DNA of 64,000 nucleotides from JAHECQ01 sp963775125 (GTDB lineage Bacteria; Actinomycetota; Acidimicrobiia; Acidimicrobiales; SZUA-35): positions 930,001 through 994,000 of the forward strand of contig CAVZHQ010000002.1 of NCBI GenBank assembly GCA_963775125.1, given 5' to 3'. The translations under genes and the position numbers were made by a program. This document shows positions 35,545 through 43,233 of this stretch, piece by piece (position 1 is the first letter of the stretch; each line of letters starts with the position of its first letter). Under the pieces are notes generated by a model that saw nothing but the letters and a program-made list of their open reading frames with translations, ran no database searches and had not been told where the DNA came from.

Positions 35545-36537
35545 TCAGGCTGCCTGGAACTCGGTCAGCCCGAGGAAAGCCCGAAGGTCTTCGATGACGA
35601 CTGTTGGGCGCTGCACGATCTCGTCGTAGCCGAAGCGGATGACGCTCCATGCGTGGTTCGTCGCGGCTCGATCTCGCTGTCGGTCGCTCGTGCGATCCTG
35701 GGTTGTCGAGTGCCACCTTCGGCCATCGATTTCGACAATCTTGCGGCGGACCGGATCGGCGAAGTCGACAACGCCCCGCAATCCCTCGTACCACGGAGGC
35801 ACGAACTGGGCGCGAAGCGATCGGATGCCGTGGCGGACGCACAGCTGCGAGAAGGCTCGCTCGGCGATGGACTGGTGCGCAGGGTCTTCGGCGAGTAGCA
35901 CCGACAGGAGGAGGCGACGCCTTCGGGTGCCGCTTCGTCCTCGGCGGGCCAGTGAGTGAGCGGTCGCCGCGAGGGGACCCGGCGACAGCTTGCGGTCGAG
36001 GAGCAGCTGCTCGCCCATCCATCGCATCCTGCCGTACCCCAGTTGGTCGGCGAGGTCGAGGTAGGTGCGCTCGGCGGTGGTGACGCGCATCCCGTCGACC
36101 GTCGTGATGTCCTCGGGTGGGAGATGCTTGGTTCGGACGACCCGCCCAATGGTGGCTCGACCGCTCCGATCGGTTGCGGTCAACAGCACCACGGCGCCGG
36201 GGTGACTCGCCCCGAGAGGGAAACGATGGAGGTCTGCCGCCGCTTCTCGTGCCAGCACGGCATCCGGTCGCTGAATAAGAGCGGCGCGGCGCAGCGTCGA
36301 TGCGTGGTCAGACAGACCAGCCAACGCAACGGCGCCTCGGCCGAAGGTGACCAGTAGCCCGGAGGCGATGCGGCGGTCGATCGACGATCCGGAGAGTCCA
36401 AGGCTCCTCAGCGCCGAGCGAGAGGACACGCCGCCGTTGTCGGTCAGGTGTCGGACGAGCAGGAGATCGAGTTCGATCGGTGACTGGGGTTGCGCCGTTG
36501 GTGGTGCCATTGCTGCCTTCGGGGGTGAGGGATGCAA
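35545..36537 (-). CDS. AbiEi-like N-terminal plus DUF559 (restriction-like) C-terminal protein
   Basis: 330 residues (start ATG 36537; ATG 36510 also possible). Residues about 20-165 resemble the winged-helix AbiEi-type antitoxin region (SSRSALRSLGLSGSSIDRR, DGMRVTTAERTYLDLAD). Residues about 215-320 resemble the DUF559 endonuclease-like fold: GVVDFADPVRRKIVEIDGRR (Asp and E-x-D positions typical of PD-(D/E)xK proteins), then the Arg-rich DRTSDRQRDRAATNH and WSVIRFGYDEIV. This combination is common in actinobacteria, often as several copies, and its activity is not established. No AbiEii toxin partner is adjacent. Confidence 0.75.
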   Translation of the reverse strand: MHPSPPKAAMAPPTAQPQSPIELDLLLVRHLTDNGGVSSRSALRSLGLSGSSIDRRIASGLLVTFGRGAVALAGLSDHASTLRRAALIQRPDAVLAREAAADLHRFPLGASHPGAVVLLTATDRSGRATIGRVVRTKHLPPEDITTVDGMRVTTAERTYLDLADQLGYGRMRWMGEQLLLDRKLSPGPLAATAHSLARRGRSGTRRRRLLLSVLLAEDPAHQSIAERAFSQLCVRHGIRSLRAQFVPPWYEGLRGVVDFADPVRRKIVEIDGRRWHSTTQDRTSDRQRDRAATNHAWSVIRFGYDEIVQRPTVVIEDLRAFLGLTEFQAA

Positions 36538-36623
36538 GGCAGCCGATGACTGCGAACCGCGTAACGGACTGGACGCTACCCATCCCTACCCAACACCCGT
36601 GCGCCCACGCACCCCCACGCTCC

Positions 36624-36690
36624 CGAAACTCGCAACCGCGTGCAGGACCACACCCCTCAGAGGTGCCTGGTGCACGCGGTTGCGAGTTCG
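36624..36690. repeat. Inverted repeat, stem-loop downstream of aroC
   Basis: The arms at 36624-36644 and 36671-36690 pair as CGAAACTCGCAACCGCGTGCA with its complement, with one unpaired base. An inner pairing CACC..GGTG tightens the loop. It lies 24 bases past the aroC stop, a probable transcription terminator or interspersed palindrome. It has a different core from the elements at 48.1, 50.9 and 58.9 kb. Confidence 0.75.
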
Positions 36691-36713
36691 AGGGTGATCA
36701 CGAGGCGCGAGCG

Positions 36714-37802
36714 TCAGGGGAGGAGGGTGTTGGGGTGTTGGCGGAGGAGGTGGTCGGCGATCACGAGCAGGGCCATGGCTTCGACGAGGGGCACGGCGCG
36801 AGGCAGGACGCACGGGTCGTGCCGTCCCTTCGCCGCCAGGGTGACCGCCTCGCCCGAAGTGGTCACCGTCTTCTGTTCGGACGCAATCGTGGCGGTGGGT
36901 TTGAACGCAACCCGACCGACGATGTCGGCGCCGCTGGTGATCCCGCCCTGAACGCCGCCGCTGTTGTTGGTGACCGAGACCGGAACACCGCCGACGCCGG
37001 GCTCGAAGGGATCGTTGTGCTGCAGCCCGGTCTGGAGGGTGCCGGCGAAGCCGCTGCCGATCTCGAAGGCTTTGGCCGCGGGTAGGGAGATCATGGCCTT
37101 CGCCAGATCGGCATCGATCTTGTCGAAGACGGGCTCGCCGAGACCGGCCGGAACGTTGCGAGCGACGAACGTCACGACTCCTCCGAGACTGTCGCCTGCC
37201 TTGCGTGCAGCCTCGATGGCGCTGGTCATCCGGGCTGCGGTTGCGGGGTCCGGGCAACGGGTGGGATCGGCCTCGACTGCGTCGAAGGTGACCGTCTCGG
37301 GGTCGAGGTCAATGGTGATGGTGTGCACCGAACTGACCCAGGCGAGGACTTCGATTCCCGCAAGCTCGGCCACGAGGCGGCGGGCCACGGCGCCTGCCGC
37401 AACTCGCCCGATCGTCTCCCTCGCCGAGGCACGGCCGCCGCCGCGGTGATCCCGGATGCCGTACTTCGCCCGGTAGGTCCAGTCGGCGTGGCTCGGCCGG
37501 TACACATCGCGCAGATGGTCGTAGGCCCCGGAGTTGTGGTCGGCGTTTCGTACCATCATGGCCAGCGCCGTTCCCGTGGTCTGGCCGTCGAACACACCGG
37601 AAAGGAACTCGACCTGATCGGCCTCGTCTCGTTGGGTGACCAGTCGGCTCTGTCCCGGTCGCCGTCGGTCGAGGTCTCGTTGGACGTCAGCTTCGGTGAG
37701 GGCCAACCGTGGTGGGCAGCCATCGACGATCACGCCCACTGCGGGGCCGTGGGACTCACCGAAGGTGGTGAGTCGGAACAGTTGACCGAGCGAGCTGGAC
37801 AC
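36714..37802 (-). CDS. aroC: Chorismate synthase
   Basis: 362 residues starting at GTG 37802 (VSSSLGQLFRLTTFGESHGP). Signatures of chorismate synthase are present: FGESHGPAVGVIVDG, DHRGGGRASARETIGRV and the C-terminal GVQGGITSGADIVGRVAFKP. The enzyme removes phosphate from EPSP using reduced FMN in the last shikimate step, providing chorismate for the phenylalanine branch (pheA at 1.5 kb) and for the amidotransferase partner at 23.5 kb. A palindrome follows its stop. The 5' end is 27 bases from the divergent ferredoxin gene. Confidence 0.95.
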   Translation of the reverse strand: MSSSLGQLFRLTTFGESHGPAVGVIVDGCPPRLALTEADVQRDLDRRRPGQSRLVTQRDEADQVEFLSGVFDGQTTGTALAMMVRNADHNSGAYDHLRDVYRPSHADWTYRAKYGIRDHRGGGRASARETIGRVAAGAVARRLVAELAGIEVLAWVSSVHTITIDLDPETVTFDAVEADPTRCPDPATAARMTSAIEAARKAGDSLGGVVTFVARNVPAGLGEPVFDKIDADLAKAMISLPAAKAFEIGSGFAGTLQTGLQHNDPFEPGVGGVPVSVTNNSGGVQGGITSGADIVGRVAFKPTATIASEQKTVTTSGEAVTLAAKGRHDPCVLPRAVPLVEAMALLVIADHLLRQHPNTLLP

Positions 37803-37829
37803 TGAGCGAGCGTACCGTACCCTTCTGGA

Positions 37830-38153
37830 ATGGACGATCGATCGCATCGCAACGGCACGGCGCCGGTTCAGTCCGGACCAGTGACCCTCAAGGTGTGGAT
37901 CGATCAAGACCTCTGCACCGGCGACGGTCTGTGCACCGACCACGCTCCCGACGTCTTCACCATTCTCGAGGACGGCATTGCCTACTGCCGCGAAGGCGAT
38001 CGCACGCTGAACGACCCGGGCGGTTCGGCGGAGATGGCAATCGTGCCTGCCCATCGGGAGAAGGACGTGATCGACGCCGCGGCAGACTGTCCGGGTGAAT
38101 GCATCTTCGTCGAGATCGAGGAGTTGGCCGGTGAACTCGGCTCCGGGAAGTAG
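37830..38153 (+). CDS. Single-cluster ferredoxin
   Basis: 107 residues. The core starts at VTLKVWIDQDLCTGDGLCTD, with C-x5-C, then HAPDVFTIL, and ends ADCPGECIFVEIE. This is the pattern of small [4Fe-4S]/[3Fe-4S] ferredoxins that pass electrons to cytochrome P450 or other oxidoreductases. An unusual 17-residue N-terminal extension (MDDRSHRNGTAPVQSG) could instead be bypassed by an internal GTG start. It overlaps the F420 enzyme by 23 bases, suggesting the ferredoxin and oxidoreductase act together. Confidence 0.88.
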   Translation: MDDRSHRNGTAPVQSGPVTLKVWIDQDLCTGDGLCTDHAPDVFTILEDGIAYCREGDRTLNDPGGSAEMAIVPAHREKDVIDAAADCPGECIFVEIEELAGELGSGK

Positions 38154-39072
38154 ATCCGATCTGCAGGTCGGGATCTCGCCGCCGCTCGATTTCTTCGATC
38201 TGAGCCCGGCCGATCGCGCCGGCACGCTGGCGGCCTACGTCGATGCCGGGATCGATCACGTCTTCATCGCCGATCACGTGAGCTTCCGCAACGGGCTGGG
38301 CATCGATGCCCTCACCTACCTCGCAGCAGTGTCAGGTATCGAACCACGACTTGACCTGTACGCCGGCGTTCTCCTGCTTGCGCTCCGACATCCCATGGTT
38401 GCTGCCCGTCAGATCAACCAGCTGGCGCTCGCTGCTCCGGGACGGGTCACGGTCGGAGTCGGAGTCGGCGGAGAAGACCGACACGAGTTCGAGGTCTGCG
38501 GCATCGACCCGAGCACGCGTGGACGTCGGACCGACGTGGCACTCGGCCTCGTTCGTCGCCTACTCGACGGCGAGTGCGTCGACTACCAGGACGAGTTCTA
38601 CGTTCTCGACCAGGCCCTCATTCGTCCCCGGCTGGCGTCGACGGTTCCCTTCGTGGTCGGTGGACGAAGCGACGCCGCGTTGCGTCGTGCCGGGAACCTG
38701 GCCGATGGCTGGATCGCCACGTGGTGCAGCGCCCAACGTTTCGCCGCCGGAACGGCCTTGGTCGAGGAAACGGCTGCGGCTTCCGGTCGTGATCCCGCCT
38801 GGCGGCACGGCATGCAGCTGTGGATTGGTGTCGGAGCCGACGTGGAGACGGCCACCAACTCGGTCGCCGCTCGGATGGAGGGCTTCTACCATGTCCCGTT
38901 CGAGGCGTTTGCCAAGTACACGCCCGCAGGTCCGCCCGAGATCGTCGCCGAGTTCCTCGCCCCGTACGTTGCCGCTGGCGCCTCCACGCTGAACCTCACC
39001 CCGTGCGGTGCCAGCCCTGAAGCCGAGGCCGAGGCGGTCGCTGCCATCAAGGAACTTCTGATCTGCTCCTAG
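38131..39072 (+). CDS. Luciferase-like (F420-dependent) oxidoreductase
   Basis: About 313 residues from GTG 38131 (VNSAPGSRSDLQVGI). The TIM-barrel LLM fold shows FIADHVSFRNGLGIDALT, the LALRHPMVAARQINQLA segment, VGVGVGGEDRHEFEVCGID and the RPRLASTVPFVVGGRSDAAL phosphate/F420-type region. These are features of F420-dependent enzymes (mycobacterial LLM proteins), though FMN use cannot be excluded. Substrate unknown. It overlaps the ferredoxin gene, so the pair may form an electron-transfer module. Confidence 0.85.
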   Translation: MNSAPGSRSDLQVGISPPLDFFDLSPADRAGTLAAYVDAGIDHVFIADHVSFRNGLGIDALTYLAAVSGIEPRLDLYAGVLLLALRHPMVAARQINQLALAAPGRVTVGVGVGGEDRHEFEVCGIDPSTRGRRTDVALGLVRRLLDGECVDYQDEFYVLDQALIRPRLASTVPFVVGGRSDAALRRAGNLADGWIATWCSAQRFAAGTALVEETAAASGRDPAWRHGMQLWIGVGADVETATNSVAARMEGFYHVPFEAFAKYTPAGPPEIVAEFLAPYVAAGASTLNLTPCGASPEAEAEAVAAIKELLICS

Positions 39073-39121
39073 CGGCTACCCTGCGACGGTCTGTTCTGCT
39101 GCCTGTCGGAGGCCCCCTGCC

Positions 39122-40426
39122 ATGTCTGATCACGACGATCCCACGCTGCCGTCCGAGGACGACGACGCCGCGGCGCTCATCGCCGAGTTCGGCCCGACCG
39201 ACTCCGACGATGTGACGGCGGCGCCCCAACCGGCGGCACCCGTCGCTGCCGGTCACGCAAGCCACGCTCGTCCGAAGAGCGACGATGACGACGACCGCAG
39301 TGCCGTCTACGCCGGTTGGGGCTACTTGGCGTTTCTGTTCGCAGTCTTCCTCGGCCTGGCTCTGCTGGCCTTTGGGTGCGACGATGACAAGGCCGATATC
39401 GCCGATGCAGGAGTGTCGCCGTCCACGACGGAAGCTGCGGCGGCAGCGCTCGAACCCGCTGCGCTCACCTTCTCGGTCGACGGCGAGAAGGTCACGCTCA
39501 GCGGAGCGGTCCCCGACGCCGCTGCTGCGGCCCAGTTGATCGAGCTGGCCGAGGCGCGGTACGGGTCCGGCAATGTGATCGACGAATTGACCATCGACGA
39601 CGGTGTCACACTCGATGGTGCCACGGTGAGCGTGGTCGGTACCACCGAGGAAGGCGACGAGCAGCCGGAGGGTCTGGTCGCCGACATCGTCGGCGCCATG
39701 GGCCTCGGGGCCGGCGACTTCGACGTCGAGTTCACCGAGGTCGAGACCTCGGCCGCCGACGTCGAGGCCGCAGTGACCACCGGGGCCGTCGCTTTGAAAG
39801 GCAAGCTGCCCGATCAGCCGTCGCTCGACACGTTGGTCGCCGCGGCCACCGGCATCTGGGGCGCAGGCAATGTGGACGCCGGCGGCCTGTCGATCGATGA
39901 TGCAACGACCCTCGACGGGGCCCGAGTGCGGGTCACCGGAACCGTCGACGCCGGTGACACCCGGGTTACCGACTTCATCACTGCGGTCGGTGAGGCGTTC
40001 GGCGTGACCGTCGAGGACAGCGTGCAGGTCGACACCGGTGCCGAGGCCCTTGCCCGCCTCGAAGCCAGCTTGAAGGAGCAGTTGGCGGCCAACCCCATCC
40101 TGTTCGCCACCGGCAGCGCCGACATCGATCCGCAGTCCGATGCCATCCTCCAGCAAGCTGCGGCGGCCATCACCGCTGCGCCGGGCATTGCGGTCGAGAT
40201 CGTCGGTCACACCGACGACCAGGGGGCCGAGACCGCCAACCAGACGCTCAGCGACGCTCGTGCCAACGCCGTGTTGGCCCGCTTGGTCGAACTCGGCGTC
40301 GACCTGGCCCGTCTGACCGCCCGCGGTGCGGGCGAGGCCGAACCGATCGCCGACAACACCACCGACGTAGGACGGGCCGCCAATCGGCGGATCGCCTTTG
40401 AGTTCGCCGGCGCCGGCGAGGGATGA
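39122..40426 (+). CDS. OmpA-family protein with BON-like repeats (paralogue of 4557-5723)
   Basis: 434 residues. An acidic cytoplasmic N-terminal part (residues 1-60) is followed by one membrane helix (YLAFLFAVFLGLALLAFGC). Three BON-like regions follow (about 100-300; repeated TLDGA-x-V motif pairs such as VTLDGATVSV and TTLDGARVRV). The C-terminal OmpA domain (320-430) includes ILFATGSADIDPQSDAI, EIVGHTDDQGAETANQTLS and NRRIAFEFAG. Close in architecture to the protein at 4557-5723 and to mycobacterial ArfA. It should tether the membrane to peptidoglycan. Confidence 0.83.
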   Translation: MSDHDDPTLPSEDDDAAALIAEFGPTDSDDVTAAPQPAAPVAAGHASHARPKSDDDDDRSAVYAGWGYLAFLFAVFLGLALLAFGCDDDKADIADAGVSPSTTEAAAAALEPAALTFSVDGEKVTLSGAVPDAAAAAQLIELAEARYGSGNVIDELTIDDGVTLDGATVSVVGTTEEGDEQPEGLVADIVGAMGLGAGDFDVEFTEVETSAADVEAAVTTGAVALKGKLPDQPSLDTLVAAATGIWGAGNVDAGGLSIDDATTLDGARVRVTGTVDAGDTRVTDFITAVGEAFGVTVEDSVQVDTGAEALARLEASLKEQLAANPILFATGSADIDPQSDAILQQAAAAITAAPGIAVEIVGHTDDQGAETANQTLSDARANAVLARLVELGVDLARLTARGAGEAEPIADNTTDVGRAANRRIAFEFAGAGEG

Positions 40427-40503
40427 TGCCAACCGTCCCCCGAGCAACCGGCCAGTGAGTAAGAGCAGTTCGTGCCAGCAGCAGGAAGCAACAGGAGCCA
40501 GTC

Positions 40504-41349
40504 ATGAAGATTGCCCGTTTCAGAATCGATGACGGCCCTGCCCAATTGGGCGCCGTGCAAGGCGATGACGTCGTGTCGTTGGCTTCGCTCGGTCTCGGCG
40601 ACGATGTCGTTGCTGCAGCGATGCTCGAACCGGCAGCGCGGGATGCGGCGCTCGCCGGCGCCGAGAGCTACTCGCTGGACGACATCACGTTGCTGGCCCC
40701 AGTGGCGCGGCCCCCCAAGTTCCTCGCCATCGGCTTGAACTACGTCGACCACGTCGAAGAGGGCGGACGGGCCGTTCCCGAGTTCCCGATGTTCTTCAAC
40801 AAGCAGTCGACCTGCGTCAACGATCCGTTCGGTGATGTGCCGATCCCGCCGGAGTCGCCCAACCACGTCGACTACGAAGGCGAACTCGGCCTCGTGATCG
40901 GCAAGGAATGCCGTCGGGTCTCTGCGGAGAATGCGCACACGGTCGTCGCCGGCTACTTCATCGTGAACGATGTGTCGGTTCGTGACTGGCAGCGTCGGGC
41001 CCAGACGATGACGCTCGGCAAGTCGTGGGACGGCCACGGTCCGATCGGCCCATGGTTGGTCACCACCGACGAGATGCCCGACCCTCATGGGCTGACGTTG
41101 CAGACGTTCGTCAATGACGAACTGCGACAGAGCACCACCACCGACAAGATGGTGTTCGACTGCTGGGCCCAGATCGAGACCCTCAGCACCGTCTGCACCC
41201 TGGAGGTGGGCGACGTGATCGCCACCGGAACCTGCGCCGGCGTCGCTGCGTACTTCGATCCTCCGAAGTTCCTGAAACACGGCGACGTGTGCCGGATCGA
41301 GATCGAAGGCATCGGGACCCTCGAGAACCGTTTCGTGGACGAGGTCTGA
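40504..41349 (+). CDS. Fumarylacetoacetate hydrolase-family enzyme
   Basis: 281 residues. The FAH fold shows the metal site with VDYEGELGLVIGKE (Glu ligands), the FFNKQSTCVNDPFGDVPIP strand, SVRDWQRRAQTMTLGKSWDG and GDVIATGTCAGVAAYFDPP. This family cleaves C-C bonds of 1,3-diketo acids or 2-keto-3-deoxy compounds (FAHD1-like, ureidoglycolate lyase-like). Substrate not determined. An AGGAG Shine-Dalgarno precedes ATG 40504. It is two bases from the DoxX gene, so the two are translated together. Confidence 0.9.
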   Translation: MKIARFRIDDGPAQLGAVQGDDVVSLASLGLGDDVVAAAMLEPAARDAALAGAESYSLDDITLLAPVARPPKFLAIGLNYVDHVEEGGRAVPEFPMFFNKQSTCVNDPFGDVPIPPESPNHVDYEGELGLVIGKECRRVSAENAHTVVAGYFIVNDVSVRDWQRRAQTMTLGKSWDGHGPIGPWLVTTDEMPDPHGLTLQTFVNDELRQSTTTDKMVFDCWAQIETLSTVCTLEVGDVIATGTCAGVAAYFDPPKFLKHGDVCRIEIEGIGTLENRFVDEV

Positions 41350-41351
41350 TC

Positions 41352-41867
41352 ATGGCCGATCTCAGCGCTACCGAGTTCAGCCTGGTGCTTGTCGTCTTTC
41401 GAGTGATCTTCGGCTTGGTCTTCGCCGCCCACGGTTGGGGCAAGCGCAAGGGCGGCATCGAGGGCACGGCCAAGTGGTTCGACAGCATGGGCATGCGGCC
41501 GGGTCGGGTCCACGCCCACCTCGCCTCCCTCACCGAGATCGCCACCGGTCTCATGCTTGCATTGGGTGTGCTCACCTCGTTCGCTGCTGCGGGCGTCGTC
41601 GGCGTGATGGTTGTCGCCGGCTACACCACCCACCGCAAGAACGGATTCTTCATCGTGAAGGGCGGCTGGGAGTACACCTTCATGGTGGCGCTGACCGCGG
41701 TGGCCATCGCCGGGGTCGGTCCCGGCGATTGGTCGATCGATGCCGCACTCGGACTGGATGAGACCCTGAACGGCTATGTCGGCCTGGCCATCGCGCTGGC
41801 GTTGGGCGTGGCCGGCGGTGTCGCTCAGCTGGCCGCGTTCTACCGCCCGCCGGCCGAAGCAGCCTGA
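41352..41867 (+). CDS. DoxX-family membrane protein
   Basis: 171 residues from ATG 41352. Four membrane helices with DoxX features: VFRVIFGLVFAAHGWGKRKG, HLASLTEIATGLMLALGVLT and GWEYTFMVALTAVAIAGVGP. DoxX proteins are linked to thiosulfate:quinone oxidoreductase subunits in archaea but most bacterial members have unknown functions, including resistance to oxidative stress in mycobacteria. Coupled to the FAH-family gene upstream. Confidence 0.85.
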   Translation: MADLSATEFSLVLVVFRVIFGLVFAAHGWGKRKGGIEGTAKWFDSMGMRPGRVHAHLASLTEIATGLMLALGVLTSFAAAGVVGVMVVAGYTTHRKNGFFIVKGGWEYTFMVALTAVAIAGVGPGDWSIDAALGLDETLNGYVGLAIALALGVAGGVAQLAAFYRPPAEAA

Positions 41868-41886
41868 GCCCTCGGTTCGGAGATCT

Positions 41887-43209
41887 TCAGAGAACTGCTT
41901 CGACTGCGTCGGCGACGGCGTCCACCAGGTGGGCGACGTCGCTGTCGCTGGTCGACAGGTTCATACAGCCGAGGCCGTAGCCGGGCAGGTAGACGGCCCG
42001 TTCGAGCAGACGCTTCTGTAGCTCGTCCATGACGAGGCTTTCGGCGTCGTCGAGACGGGCGTCCCGGTAGCTGCGGACCGTGCGACCGTGGGGATGAATG
42101 CGGAACAACGATCCGTGGCCGGTGACCTGCCAGTCGATCCCGAGTCTCGAAAAGACGCCCCGCAGTCCCTGACGGATCTCGTCGCCGATGACGTCGAGCC
42201 GTTGGAAGGACGCTTCGCTGAGCCGGCGCATACAGGCCAATCCGGCGACCATGGTCACCGGATTGGCCGAGAAGGTTCCTCCCGCCGGCAGGAGCGGCCG
42301 AGCACCCGCCTGGGCGGCGTAGACCTCCATGACGTCGGCCCGCCCACCGACTGCACCGACGGGGAAGCCGCCACCGATGATCTTGGCAAGGGCCGTCAGG
42401 TCGGGCTCGACCTCGAGTCGGCCTTGGTTCCCGGCGATGCCGAGCCGGAACGAGATCACCTCGTCCATGATCACCAGAGCCCCGACCGCGTGGGCCGCGG
42501 CGAAGACGGTGCTGAGGAACTCGGTGTCGATGAGGGGTAGCCCCACTCGACTGGGCATGGTGTCGATGAGGACTGCGGCGAGCCGTTCGCCGTTGCGGTC
42601 GATGATGGATCGCGCCGCACTGCTGTTGTTGAACGGGATGACGGCCACTTCGTCGGCGACCGAGGCGGGTGTGCCGCCGGCGTAGAGCACCGGGGCGGGC
42701 GCGTCCTCAGTGCCCCAGTTGGACGGATCGGCACCCAACGAGGTCTCAGCGTGGTCGTAGGTGCCGTGGTAGGCCCCTTCTATCTTGGCGATCATCGGTC
42801 GACCGGTGAACGCGCGAGCGGCCTTGATGGCCCCCATCACGGCTTCGGTCCCCGAGTTGCAGAACCTGATCCGCTCGATCGAAGGCACACGTTCACACAG
42901 CAGTTCGGCCAGCTCGATCTCGGGTTCGGTCCCCATGGCGAACGCAGTGCCCTTGGCCAACTGGCGGGTCACGGCCTCGGTGACTCCCGGGTCTGCATGG
43001 CCCAGGATGATGGAGGTGAAGTTGTTGTTGGCGTCGAGATAGCGGCGACCGTCGACGTCGGTCACCCACGCTCCTTCGCCGGAATCGACGTAGATCGGAT
43101 GGGGCCGAATGAGGGCCAGCCCGCGGGAGATGCCATCGGGGATGCTCGCTTGCCCGCGCCGATAGAGCTTCGCTGACACCGAGTCGAGGTCGGGATAGGC
43201 CATGCCCAA
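41887..43209 (-). CDS. Class III PLP-dependent aminotransferase (HemL-like)
   Basis: 440 residues. Visible features: substrate-side GVWVTDVDG-type EGAWVTDVDGRRYLDANN, CNSGTEAVMGAIKAARAFTG (phosphate-contact GTE), the conserved Asp in ALVIMDEVISFRLG, and the Schiff-base Lys in LTALAKIIGGGFPVGAVGG. It resembles glutamate-1-semialdehyde aminomutase-type enzymes, which lack amino-donor specificity clues. No heme genes are near. Its divergence from the fused hydantoinase (24-base gap) suggests amino-acid or amide catabolism rather than heme synthesis; this is inference. Confidence 0.88.
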   Translation of the reverse strand: MGMAYPDLDSVSAKLYRRGQASIPDGISRGLALIRPHPIYVDSGEGAWVTDVDGRRYLDANNNFTSIILGHADPGVTEAVTRQLAKGTAFAMGTEPEIELAELLCERVPSIERIRFCNSGTEAVMGAIKAARAFTGRPMIAKIEGAYHGTYDHAETSLGADPSNWGTEDAPAPVLYAGGTPASVADEVAVIPFNNSSAARSIIDRNGERLAAVLIDTMPSRVGLPLIDTEFLSTVFAAAHAVGALVIMDEVISFRLGIAGNQGRLEVEPDLTALAKIIGGGFPVGAVGGRADVMEVYAAQAGARPLLPAGGTFSANPVTMVAGLACMRRLSEASFQRLDVIGDEIRQGLRGVFSRLGIDWQVTGHGSLFRIHPHGRTVRSYRDARLDDAESLVMDELQKRLLERAVYLPGYGLGCMNLSTSDSDVAHLVDAVADAVEAVL

Positions 43210-43233
43210 TCTTCGCGCCTAACGTTCGGCGGC

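Noticed and set aside
36624..36690. Membership of the 36.6 kb palindrome in the 48-59 kb repeat family
   Set aside because: Its core CTCGCAACCGCGTGCA has no match to the GTTTTCCACG core; kept as a separate stem-loop.
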